Part shown: positions 34,310 to 44,144 of the stretch, in pieces
Numbering within the stretch: the stretch's first letter is position 1
Layout: every line of letters starts with the position of its first letter
From: Linnemannia elongata
Taxonomy: Eukaryota > Mortierellomycota > Mortierellomycetes > Mortierellales > Mortierellaceae
NCBI GenBank assembly: GCA_036320915.1
Contig: JAXBDG010000008.1
Location: forward strand, 434,001-498,000
Direction: 5' to 3'
Length of the DNA stretch: 64,000 nt
Notes under the pieces: generated by a model
The model's input: only the letters and a program-made list of their open reading frames with translations
The model's database searches: none
Told to the model about the DNA's origin: nothing
Made by a program: the position numbers and the translations under genes

Positions 34310-35789
34310 TTTTTGTTTTTGTTTTTGTTTTGCATAAACAAAGACACAATTGTAGGGCCCGCGCTTTGATCGCCCCACAGGTCGGTCTGAGATTTGCCAC
34401 CAAAATTATCTTCTCACTTAAGAGTAATGTTAGCAAATATCGGGGGGACTGATGGTGGGTAAAAATAAAGTAAGGGAAAGGTGACCGAATGGATGGATCT
34501 GTTGATGAACGATAAGATAAGAATCATGGGAGATCTCCTCCCATGAATAACAACGTGCTGTCATGGTCGCCTGCCAGGAAAAAAATAATCAATGAGCGAC
34601 TATTGATCTCTTCTCCAGCTCGCAGTAGAATCAATATTCAAAGTCTGGGTATGTATCGACTTCTACCACCGTCGCGCAAGGGGGGGGGGAGAATGAACTT
34701 GAAAATAAATCGGTGTTCGCGTTTGTTCAATTGTTAAAAACAAGGAATTGATCCCATCGCCAACATCCAACTTCTCACCTTAACAGTCGCCTCACTATCC
34801 TAAATTTTGAAAGAGTACTCCAAAAATGACATCGCTCGAAATCGACCTAAAAACTCCTACTCTAGTTCAAGCTCTCAATCAAATCCGTGGGACAAGAACG
34901 GCGCGACCAAGGAAGAGGAGGATACTGGTTCACAATCAAAAAATTTGGATGCTAAACATGTTCTACAGCATAGTGAAGTTTGTCAATTCTTGTTCTTGCC
35001 CCTATTATTCAATTTCTTCCGACCTGAGGGTAAGAGGAATCGTGCCGTTCATGCATTCTTTTTTAAGCAGTCTGCACTCCTTTTTTTTTAAAGGCAGTAT
35101 CCATGAAGTGTTAGACTCGGTTCCATTCTGAGGGAAAGACGGAATTTATTGCGATGTTGGTAAAGTGAATGCTGTTCTTCCCTGAGGATGGTGCCGAGTC
35201 TAATGAAGAGTGTAGCTTCTCCAAAAGTAAAATTGCATAGTGTGCACCTTCTGCATAAAGCAAAGTGTGCCATATACGTTTAAACCTGAAAGTGTGCTGA
35301 TCGGCCTATAGACGCGCGAAAGTGATGAGAGTAGTTGCATTGAATAGAGGTCGATCGTGGCTCTCCTGTTTGTAGCATTTTGAAGAAACCAACTCAAGCT
35401 GCACCCATCCGGCAATCAGAAAACAAAACCCAACAAGAATGAGTGCCTTGACACCTGTCTGTTATGTCTGAGGTAGCCTTCTAAACTGACAGAAAAAAAA
35501 ATAAGCATGCATCTAGGCGCCAAAAAAAAAAAAAAAAATAAGAAACCATGACCACAAAAAGCCATGGGTTCTGACAACAAAATTTCTTTTGCTTCTTTTC
35601 CTTTCTTCTCCTTTTTCTTCTTCCTCGTCCTTTTGACTCACTCCTCTCCCTATCACTGTCATTCATCACAGTTTCTTATGCTCCTCTTCTCCCTCTCTCC
35701 TTGACTCTCGTCTTCCGCCACCCCGCCTCGCACTCGGCCTTAACACTCGCTTTCACCAACACAGTCACCACGTCTGCCTATCGCCAGTC
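33858..35789. other. Gene-poor 1.9-kb stretch next to the Harbinger-like gene
   Basis: Contains a T run (34278-34308) running into a (GTTTTT)4-5 array (34309-34332), a G run at 34681-34690, and AT-rich DNA. Plus-strand frames of 94 and 101 residues near 34807-35131 overlap in different registers and show no domain; a minus frame at 35200-35415 is equally weak. The last 150 nt before 35790 are CT-rich. I see no terminal inverted repeat that pairs with the far side of the transposase-like gene, but I could not search systematically. Confidence 0.5.
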
Positions 35790-37330
35790 ATGAGAAAACT
35801 TCTGGTACAACAGGAAGCCGTCGAAACTGCCACTGATTGTTTTCTTTTAGCTCCTCTCGATGATGACACTGAAGAAGAGGAAGAGGAAGAGGACTTTGAG
35901 GACATGGAGGAGGAAGAGGAGGGGGAGGAAGAGGAGGGCTTGGAGGACATGGAAGAGGAAGAGGACGAGGAGGAGGAGGAGGAGGAGGAGGAGGAGGAGG
36001 ACATGGAAGAGGGGGAAGAGGAGGAGGAGGAGGAAGAGGAGGAGGAAGAGGAAGAGGAGGGCTTGGAGGACATGGAGGAGGAAGAGGAGGAAGAAGAGGA
36101 GGAGGACCTGGTATGGATAAACTATGCCCCTGCTTCACTCATCTGCTATGTCGGTAGATCGGCGCACAACAGGAATCACGACAACTACCTTTTTACGACC
36201 AGATTTAACACATACACCGATGCCGAGTTTCTCCACAACTTTCGGATTTCTCGATACAGCTTTGCAGTACTCACGGAGTTGATACAACAGGACGACGTAT
36301 TCACCAACAAGTCGAACTACAGCCAGACACATCCAGGTTGGCAACTGGCGGTCGCTCTTCAGTGTCTTGGTCACTATGGGAGTCTGGCAACCCCACTAAG
36401 CATTGGGTCGGTTGTCGGAATAGACGCTAGAACTGTCGTCGACTATACCAACAGAGTGATCAGGGCATTGATATCCATTTCTTCCGACTGGATAAAGTGG
36501 CCGAATGAGGATGAGAGGGCACAACATGGCCAACAGATGCGGAGGGAGGGGTTTCCTGGGTGTGTAGGTTTTGTTGGTGGCACCACTCTTCCACTTGCCT
36601 TCAGACCTAGCCTGGAAGGATCTTGTTACTATGATCGCAAAAAGAGGTAGGGTATTAACCTGGTGGATATTTGGGCAGCAGAAAAAAAAAATAAGTAATA
36701 AGCTAACAGATTTCTTGTTACTGAAATACATCTAGATATTTGGCTACCGCCCAGATCATTTGCGATATGAACGGCAAGATTATTTCGTTAAATACAAGAT
36801 ATCCTGGTGCTGCTGCTTCGGACTCAACGATGTTCCAGAGTATGGAGCGATTGCAAGATCCTAAGCGTCACTTCTCACCCGGGGAATATCTTCTTGCGAA
36901 CTCAGCGTACGGGGCTTCCTTGAAGTGTATTCCTGCGTACAAGTCTCCAGCGGCGGACTTACCTGACAATGCAGCATTCAACTTTCATTTGGCTTGTTCT
37001 CGAGTTCGGAATGAGTATTGCATTGGTGTTTTGAAAGGACGGTGGCAATCATTGAGAGAGTTACGGCATTGCATTCAGGACGAGGACAGTATGGAGTATC
37101 TTGATCGCTGGGTGTTTGCTTGCGCTGTCCTTCATAATATCATGACCGGGATCAATGAACGGTGGCCTGACGAGCTGGTGGACTCAGGCGAGGACGTTAC
37201 GCCTGTAGACGTAGGGACCAAGACAACAATCACCGGTACCGCATTTCGTGAGACTTTAAAGAAGACAACCTTGGAGACAAATCAAGCGCGGATGCAAAGG
37301 AGTGGATTTCTTGCAGCAAAAAAAATTTAA
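35790..37330 (+). CDS. PIF/Harbinger-type DDE transposase homologue, probably inactive
   Basis: Two exons, 35790-36646 and 36736-37330, give 483 aa with an intact frame. Residues about 28-105 are almost pure Glu/Asp with Met/Gly, an unusual acidic extension. The core resembles HARBI1/DDE_Tnp_4: FRISRYSFAVLTELIQQDDV and LAVALQCLGHYGSLATPLSI (HTH-like region), then FVGGTTLPLAF, QIICDMNGKI, YPGAAASDSTMF, EYLLANSAYG and RNEYCIGVLKGRWQSLRELR. In active relatives the first two catalytic Asp sit in 'IDGT' and 'GDSAY' contexts. Here they read G263 (GGC) and N341 (AAC), each one base from an Asp codon, while the catalytic Glu is kept as E379. Loss of two of three metal ligands in an open, spliced gene suggests a domesticated or recently inactivated element. 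The alignment is by eye. Confidence 0.82.
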
Positions 37331-37597
37331 AACAATACACAAACTTGTTCGAGCCCAATTCGTTGCACGTAGAGGGTGGAAAGAAATGTATAAATGAAAA
37401 AGAAAAGGTGGGAAAGAAATGAGAAACATAAAAGCTATCAAAAAAAAAATAAAATAAAAAAAAAAGACAGGGAATATGGTAACAAAGTGTGTTGTGAAAT
37501 GGTTGTTCGCAAGGTGGGGACGCGTCATGTTCGCAACTCTTGTTTATCCAGCTGCGCCTCTTTTTTGATTTTTTTTCTCGCGTTACATACATACATT

Positions 37598-38925
37598 AAA
37601 TCAATATGCAGTTGGGCAGGATGGTGTCAGGCTTGACTCGTTGCTTACGGAGTCCTGGCATTCGATCGACAATGACCTCGAGAGTCCCCAAAAGCGTGTT
37701 ATCCAGCTGAAGTAGTCGTCAACTAATTATCACTGTTGTAGGTCTCTATAGGGGGACGCAGGATGTTTGTCCAAGGAAGGGAGATATGACTGATTCGACC
37801 AGAGAAGTTGAAGCCATTCAGTATTCAGTGCCCAAGCCACTGACATTAAGGTAGGCCGAAGCTAAGTCATGTTATTTGCTTCCATCTCTTGGACTGACCT
37901 TTCCCTCTTGGTCGTCGTTGTTGAGTTGTTGTGTTGGTTCACATGAGAATTATCTAGCAAAGACACAGAAGTGGACGGACCAAGGCACAAGATCATTCAC
38001 TGCATTTTAGGGAAAGGGACGGATAGAGTTTCTTACGCAGTCAACTTTTTTCTTTTTTTTCTCTCAGCCAAAAATACATGAATGATCAGAAATGAAAATG
38101 AGATAAGCAAACCACCTCTGAGAAGAATTCAAGCTTGCCTTTGTACTCAACCAACAGTATACTGTCTTCAATTGACGAGGCAATGAGGAAGTGTGCTGAG
38201 CAAACGAACGCTCGGACATGATGCTCCTGAAATAAAAAAAAATGGTCCAGCTCGGTCGTCTAACACGTCTTTTCTGTGTGCATTCCTGTGGGAGCGGAGG
38301 GCGTGAAGTTTTGGACATGTGTCTGTGGAGTTGCCATGGTTTCCCGCTGGTCGTGCTGGCCCTTGCAGAGAGGAAGTGGTATGGTCGTACACACACACAG
38401 GAAGAAAAGAAGAAATATAGAAACCCCGAGCGGGAAGTACTTTGGGTTAAGCAGGACACTTCACCTCACCTCACCTGGGAGTAATATGACGGGGGATAGA
38501 AATGTAAAGGGACAAAAACTCCGCTTCTTTACTCCAGATTGCAGAAGAAACAAAAGCCAGGTCAATGCAATGCGTCAGCATCAGCATGTGGTGGACGAGA
38601 CCGAGCGGGTGGTGGTGTGATGATGGATATGGTGTCAAATGAGAGGGTGGCCTGTTCTTGCTATGGCTAGTAAAGTTGCGAGAGGGAATGGAAGCCAGTG
38701 GTCGTCAATGGTAGCCTGAGAATAAAAAGAAAAAACATACTATGAGCGTGAAAATATGTAGAGTTCAATTGCAGTTTGACTGAACGGGAAGGAGTGCTAA
38801 AAGATAAAAAGAAAAAAAATTGATACCCGCAGGTTGCGTTCCCACATGTCAGGCGAGTTTGAGCGGTGAACGGTGAACGATGACCTTGATTGCCTGCCTG
38901 CCTACTCGTTAGATCCGTTTGTGTT
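37598..38925 (-). other. Cluster of exon-like segments of an unresolved or decayed gene
   Basis: Several minus-strand segments have normal protein composition and sit next to splice-like sites, but I could not join them into one phase-consistent model. From the 5' side they are: 38908-38833 (RSSFTVHRSNSPDMWERNLR before GTATCA); 38716 down (after CTCAG, ATIDDHWLPFPLATLLAIAR); 38227-38115 (after TTTCAG, EHHVRAFVCSAHFLIASSIE then DSILLVEYKGKLEFFSE); 37864-37740 (VAWALNTEWLQLLWSNQSYL); and 37711-37598 (LDNTLLGTLEVIVDRMPGLR then KQRVKPDTILPNCILI and stop). Donors GTAAGC near 37650 and GTAAGA near 38033 fit minus-strand transcription. The third segment looks WD40-like, but I do not name a family. 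It may be a pseudogene. Confidence 0.4.
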
Positions 38926-39303
38926 CGTGTGCCTGCATTGAAAATATGATCCAATAGTCCAATTGATTGTGCCGCTGCCAGTTACCGGTTGTCCATCCCG
39001 TCCTTGTCCTTTGCTTTTTATTTTTACCGTTTAGCCTCCGTGTTCCCATTTCCTTTTCTTTGATAACGAAAGGAACGAAGACAGAAGGAAGTGGGCTGAG
39101 ACAGGCTGTCTCTCGCTCGTTCTCTCCTCATGGGCCGTGTGCCTTCCTTCTTCCTTTGTCCCACTCCGATCAAACATGAAAGAAAAAAAGCGTTCCTTTA
39201 AAAGCGTTCATTTTTTTCCTTTCTTCCCTTTTCTCTTTTTTCTTTTCTTCTTCACCCTTCAAATTCAACTTTACCCCCCTCCCTCTCTTATACCATTTCA
39301 ACC

Positions 39304-40933
39304 ATGGACACCGTTCAGGTCAAAGGTAAACACCTACAACTCATACAGCACTTACTCAAGAACAAGTAGCAACAACTGCGCCGTGTTGTTACTCTTACTC
39401 GCTGACTGAAACAGGACACGATACAAGGCTAGGAGGACTGTTCACACCCACGGTCAAGACGACGAGACAAAGAAGACCACATTAACTCGCACGCCAAGGA
39501 GACCACCGTTTGGCCCTGCCAAGCTAGTCTCTAACCGGATGGTGGTCGCGCTAAAGTTGATCCGATGGCAACACAGCTGTCGCGCTGGCTCATCTCCCTT
39601 CATGAAGGGACACAGACACGCACTTTCACACCTCCATCTGCAGGAGGGAGAAAAGCACACCCATACGACCCAACGGACTGATCAGCACTCTTACGAAGGC
39701 GTGTCTTTGTTCCTTTCTGGACACCCTCTCCACCGCCAGCACCACCATCGACAACAACAACAACAACAAAAACGACCTACACAATGGACCTTGCACATAC
39801 AGTTCTCGATAAGGAACCCCTTATTAACTCCATTATTTCATTTCGCTCACTCAATTGAACAACAATAACGATAATAATTAGCCCGCTACTACATCGCTCA
39901 GCTCGACAAGGAGTTGAACAAGGTCCCCCAGTTGGTCCAGTTTGAGGCTGCCACTGGTGTTCCCAAGACCTACTTGGCCCTCGGTGCCGGATCCTTCGTT
40001 TTCTTGATGATCTTCTTCAACTTTGCCGGCCAGCTCTTCTCCAACCTCCTCGGCTTCGTCTACCCCGCCTACCGTTCCTTCAAGGCCCTCGAGACCCCCG
40101 AGAAGGAGGATGACAAGCAGTGGTTGACCTACTGGTACGTATTCTTTCTTTGCGCAATTGGTCGCTGTTATCGTGTTCTGTCGTGTCGTGTCGTGTCGTG
40201 TCGTGTCGTGTGCAGCCCTTCCTTTGCTTTTCGTTTGAGACTCGAGGACGAACCTTGGGAGATTAGGATGTGGCTGGGAATGAATAACTTTTGATTATGA
40301 TTTCCGGGAAGAAAGGACCGGACAAACACACACACACACAAACACACATACACACACATACAAAGAAAGATTGTCTAGAGGCAGAACGACAAGCGGACAA
40401 AGTGTACAGAGCAGGGAACATGTGCTAATCAAAGTTACTCCTCCTTTCTTCCCGCCCACCACTTTATCTCATTCAATAGGACCGTGTACGGATTCGTTTC
40501 TATCATCGAGTCCTTCACCGATGTCCTCTTGTACTGGTTCCCCTTCTACTTCTTCCTCAAGACCGTCTTCCTCCTCTGGCTCATGATCCCCTCCTTCAAC
40601 GTATGTTCTCCTTCCCTTTGTTGTTCAATGGCGTGCAGGGGTGTTGTTTATTCGTCTTGCGCAATCGTATTGGGATGAAATGCTCTTTTGTCCAAAAACA
40701 AAGCGTATCTTGTGTCATCTATGTCCACTATATCCTTAAACTTACCCCCTGTTTTCTCTCAATTGTTTTGACTTTTGACCATCAAATAGGGCGCTGTCAC
40801 CATCTACAACCGCATCCTCCGCCCCTTCTTGGTCCAGCACAAGGCCGAGATCGACTCGTCCTACCACAACTTGAAGGCCAAGGTCTCGGCTGTCGCCTCC
40901 GAGCTCGACGGCAGCGCCACCGCCTCCCAGTAA
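39304..40933 (+). CDS. yop1: Yop1/REEP5/DP1-family ER membrane-shaping protein
   Basis: Four exons, 39304-39325, 39882-40134, 40480-40600 and 40790-40933, give 179 aa, standard for Yop1. It has the TB2/DP1/HVA22 domain: the first hairpin GAGSFVFLMIFFNFAGQLFS, then LLGFVYPAYRSFKALETPEK, KQWLTYWTVYGFVSIIES, and the second hairpin VLLYWFPFYFFLKTVFLLW. An amphipathic C-terminal helix (YNRILRPFLVQHKAEIDSSY) follows. Such proteins curve ER tubules together with reticulons (established). The first coding exon holds only 22 bases and is followed by a 556-nt intron. Intron 2 contains the (TCGTG)6 pentamer array (40181-40211). Confidence 0.95.
40181..40211. repeat. (TCGTG)6 pentanucleotide repeat inside yop1 intron 2
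   Basis: Six perfect copies of TCGTG follow the exon 2 donor by about 45 nt. The unit is not a multiple of three, and no reading frame crosses it in the spliced gene. Confidence 0.85.
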
Positions 40934-41365
40934 ATTTGTCGTTTACGAAAGGAAGCGTTATTGCTGAAGATGGAGTTGTACATATATTTTTTTTCTTTGT
41001 CAAGTCTGTTTTTCTGTCATCTCTTTCTATCATATCCCCTCTCATTACATCTGTGAATACTCTCATAAAATAAAAAGCATTCATTCATTACATGTCCTTC
41101 GTTCACGATACGTTCAAACCAAGCCGATAACATTTCCAATATGTATGGTTTTCGCTCCATTTTCTTTCACTCTGGTACAGTACTCTTCTCATCCCAAAAG
41201 ATACAACAACATCAACAACTGAACAACTGCGCCGTGTCTGCTTGCAATATATTTTTTTTTCTCGATTTGTTTGTATTTTTTGTATGTTACTGCACTACCT
41301 AACTAGGGCAGTGCATTGGTTTCCTGTTGTTCTTGTATTCTTCGACCATCAATCATCCTCTATGT
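40934..41365. other. Convergent 3' intergenic region
   Basis: Lies between the yop1 and lsm2 stop codons. AT-rich, with ATAAAATAAAAAGCATTCATTC near 41065-41090, which could act as a poly(A) signal region. No coding sequence seen. Confidence 0.5.
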
Positions 41366-42592
41366 TCACTTCCGGGCGCCTGCAGCGGGCTGTTGCCTTT
41401 CGCGTCGAGCAGCGTCCTGCAAAAGTGCTGTGTCGACTGATGGGGCGGGCAACTGGACATAACGAACGACCGATCCACGAATAAAGCAGTTCTTCACAGC
41501 GAGCTATTTGTTATTTCAGGTGTAGAGAGGTAGGGTGTCGGTGTCAATTGCTTGTTGTGTGGTGCGTTTCGATGGTGATATGTTACGTCCCTTTAAGATC
41601 TGGGTGGTTCTCGTCCTTGATTCAACGCTTATTCTCGCCTATCGCTTTGGATCCAGTCGGTGGCAATCGAATAATTCCAATAGCGGATCGTCGTCGAAGT
41701 GCAGCCTCCGCAAACTCCCCATCAGAGTGTATGTGATCGGTCTTCTTATCCCGCGCAAGCGTTCCTGTACTTGTGGTGTCTGTTTCAACCAAGTTCGTCA
41801 TCCATTTGTCTGCTGTTTTCCTGTCTTCGTGATATAAAACGCAAAACTACTCCAAACACGCCGCAGTTTCGTGTTCAGCCGAGCTGAACCAATCCGTCCC
41901 TTGATGACACTCCCGAGGGCTTCTTTGTTTCAATCCTTCATCCCTCCCCCCTGCCACTGCCCTTTTCCCTTTGCTCGTGTGAATGCTCGTTTGAATGCTC
42001 GTGTGAATACTCGTGACGCTTACCATGTGTGGGTAGCGCTCTTCATCGACGACCTTGATGTTATCGAGTTTGATGTTGAGGAACTGATCGACCGAGACGA
42101 GGACACCTGTAATGGCCAGGTCATTCTTGAGCTCGACTGTCACGGGCTGACCGACCAATGTCTTGAAAAATGAATAGAAAAGCTAATTGTTGTCGTAGAG
42201 GTAGTGGTAGTGGTAAAAGTTAGGTTCTCTGCTTGCTATTGTTGACATTTGTTGGAGGCTGTAGTTTTGCAGGAGGGTGCTGAGAGGTATCCTTGTGTGT
42301 ATTCTCCTGCCATACGTGCGCGCACCTCTTGCATCCACTTCGGCGTTGTAATGGTTCACGATATTCCTGTCGCTGAAGGGCGCGTCGAAACGATGGTGTC
42401 AGAGGTTTGTTCCTGATGTTAACGGGAGGGCCATTACAAAGGCCATGATTAAGCACAACGATTTGTTTTCTGCCGTGTCCTCATCATTCCATGTCTGCAA
42501 TATTTCGTTGTCCTTTGGACCTCCAAATATGTGTTCCTGAAGACGACGGTAGTTCCTTGATGCAGCGACGAAACCAGTTGCTTGCTCACCAT
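41366..42592 (-). CDS. lsm2: U6 snRNA-associated Sm-like protein Lsm2
   Basis: Three exons, 42592-42590 (the ATG only), 42182-42024 and 41503-41366, give 99 aa, close to the usual Lsm2 length. The protein reads MLFYSFFKTLVGQPVTVELK, then NDLAITGVLVSVDQFLNIKL, then DNIKVVDEERYPHM (Sm1 motif), then LAVKNCFIRGSVVRYVQLP (Sm2 motif), with a short Gln/Ala/Arg tail. Lsm2 is part of Lsm1-7 (cytoplasmic mRNA decay) and Lsm2-8 (nuclear U6 binding). The first exon contributes only the start codon, immediately followed by the donor GTGAGC, and the 407-nt intron ends in TTAG before CTTTTC. The family N-terminus MLFYSFF supports this join. The gene is divergent from the Oca-like gene. Confidence 0.92.
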
Positions 42593-42893
42593 AGTGTCCT
42601 GTGTGAGTCGTGAGTGGATGTGTCTGTGGGTTGCTGATGTGAACAAGAGGGGGGTAAGCTGGACCTTTCTTGTAAAACCAAAAAATGCCTGAGAGCAAAG
42701 CCACCTTGCTTCCCTTCTCTCACACCTTTATTTCGCGACTTGCAAAAGCTGCAACTTTCAAGACTCCCCATCACCTCAAAACCGTTCCAAGCCAGGACAA
42801 GGACCAGGACATCAACTCCTACCCGCAGGACCAAACCATCAACCCACCAACACACGCAAAGACAAAAAAACAAAAAGCAAACAACAAGGAGCA
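42593..42893. promoter_or_regulatory. Bidirectional promoter between lsm2 and the Oca-like gene
   Basis: The 301 nt separating two divergent start codons must contain both promoters and 5' leaders. The side toward 42894 is A/C-rich (ACACGCAAAGACAAAAAAACA and on), typical of a fungal leader. A 71-residue frame across it (42685-42900) is not supported. Confidence 0.5.
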
Positions 42894-43948
42894 ATGTTAA
42901 CACCTCCAGAACAGTTCGGAATCGTCGAACCAGGGCTCTACAGGTCCGACACCTTACACCCATCCCACTTTCCATTCATCCGTTCTCTCAACCTCAAGAC
43001 CGCTATCCTCCTCACCCCCGAGCTGCCCTCTAGGGCAATGTCCAATTTCTTTGAAGAGAACCAGATCCGGTTGATTGATCTTGCGCTTGGCTCTTGGAAG
43101 AATAATCCCAACAACAGTAACAGCGGCGGGAATAATGCGGATGGGTCAGGGACAGGACAGGGAGGAGCAGGTGGCGATACTTCGACGAGTGGAGGCGGAG
43201 GAGTGAACACGTTTACGTTGACGACACCTTCAATCCCAGCGGCGCCATTCCAGACCAGTTGGTGGAAGCCCCTGAGCGAAGAGTTGATCAAGGAAGGCCT
43301 GGAGATGATCCTGGATGTCAACAACTACCCCATCATGGTTATGGATACGTAAGTTCTATTTCTTGCGCTTCAACATCGTCAGGACCACAAGTTGAAATCG
43401 TGAACCTTTCAAAGACCCATTATTATCATTCTTGTCCACTCAACACTACTGTCGCCATTTTGCGTTGTTGTGGCGCGTTTATTCTCTGAATAGATCGGGA
43501 ATACATGAGATCGGGACGTTTATGGGATGTCTGCGCCGGTTACAACATTGGAATTTGAGTTCGATCATTGTCGAGTACCGCGCCTACGCGGGAAACAAGG
43601 CCCGTTATGTTAATGAACAGTTCATTGAGCTCTTTGATATTGACTGGATCACCCTCCCGGCTAATTTGCCTACCTGGTGGATCGAGCAGGAGGCCATGTG
43701 GGTATGTATCAATTATTTGTATCAAGCATTTTGCGTGATGTGCAATTGCAAGCCGTTTCCCCCCCCTTGTACTTTGTTGACTTACAAACACACGCGTCTT
43801 TGAATGGATTGGTCGATTGAAATAGCATGAGGAGGAAGAAGAGAGGGAAATGCAGTTACAGCAGGAGCGGGAGGCAGAAGCAAATCGTCGACAGGAGGAT
43901 CTGAACCAATTGACGATTACATCAGTCACAGCCTTCTTGGCCTCGTAG
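42894..43948 (+). CDS. Oca/Siw14-family tyrosine phosphatase-like protein, catalytic Cys absent
   Basis: Three exons, 42894-43348, 43494-43701 and 43826-43948, give 261 aa. The family start PPEQFGIVEPGLYRSDTLHP and FPFIRSLNLKTAILLTPELP match the plant-and-fungi atypical dual-specificity phosphatases (Siw14, Oca1/2/4/6). A 35-residue Gly/Asn/Ser insert (about 70-105) is followed by the P-loop region YPIMVMDTSGIHEIGTFMGC and LRRLQHWNLSSIIVEYRAYA. In active members the loop is HCxxGxxRTG. Here the Cys position is D151 and the Arg position is E157, so it should be a pseudophosphatase like yeast Oca4. Oca proteins form a complex in inositol-pyrophosphate, TOR and oxidant signalling (yeast knowledge). 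The last exon encodes a charged coiled-coil-like helix rich in Glu/Gln. Confidence 0.88.
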
Positions 43949-44144
43949 CAGACAAGTTTCTCAGGACAAGCCCATCAAACTCATTCAGCAAACCATTGTA
44001 CAATAATACACGTGTAAATAACAAAACAAAAAAAAAACGAGGTTTTTTTTATGGCACTGAGGGATTGCAGAGTGCAAGAGTCGGTCGATACAGACTAGAA
44101 GGGAGGTGAAGATTGATTAGTCGAGGAGGATAAGAAAAGAAGCT

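Noticed and set aside
34807..35131. Two overlapping plus-strand frames that might be a second Harbinger (MYB/SANT) gene
   Set aside because: Neither frame shows the Trp-spaced SANT pattern or a nearby start and splice signal, and they overlap in different registers.
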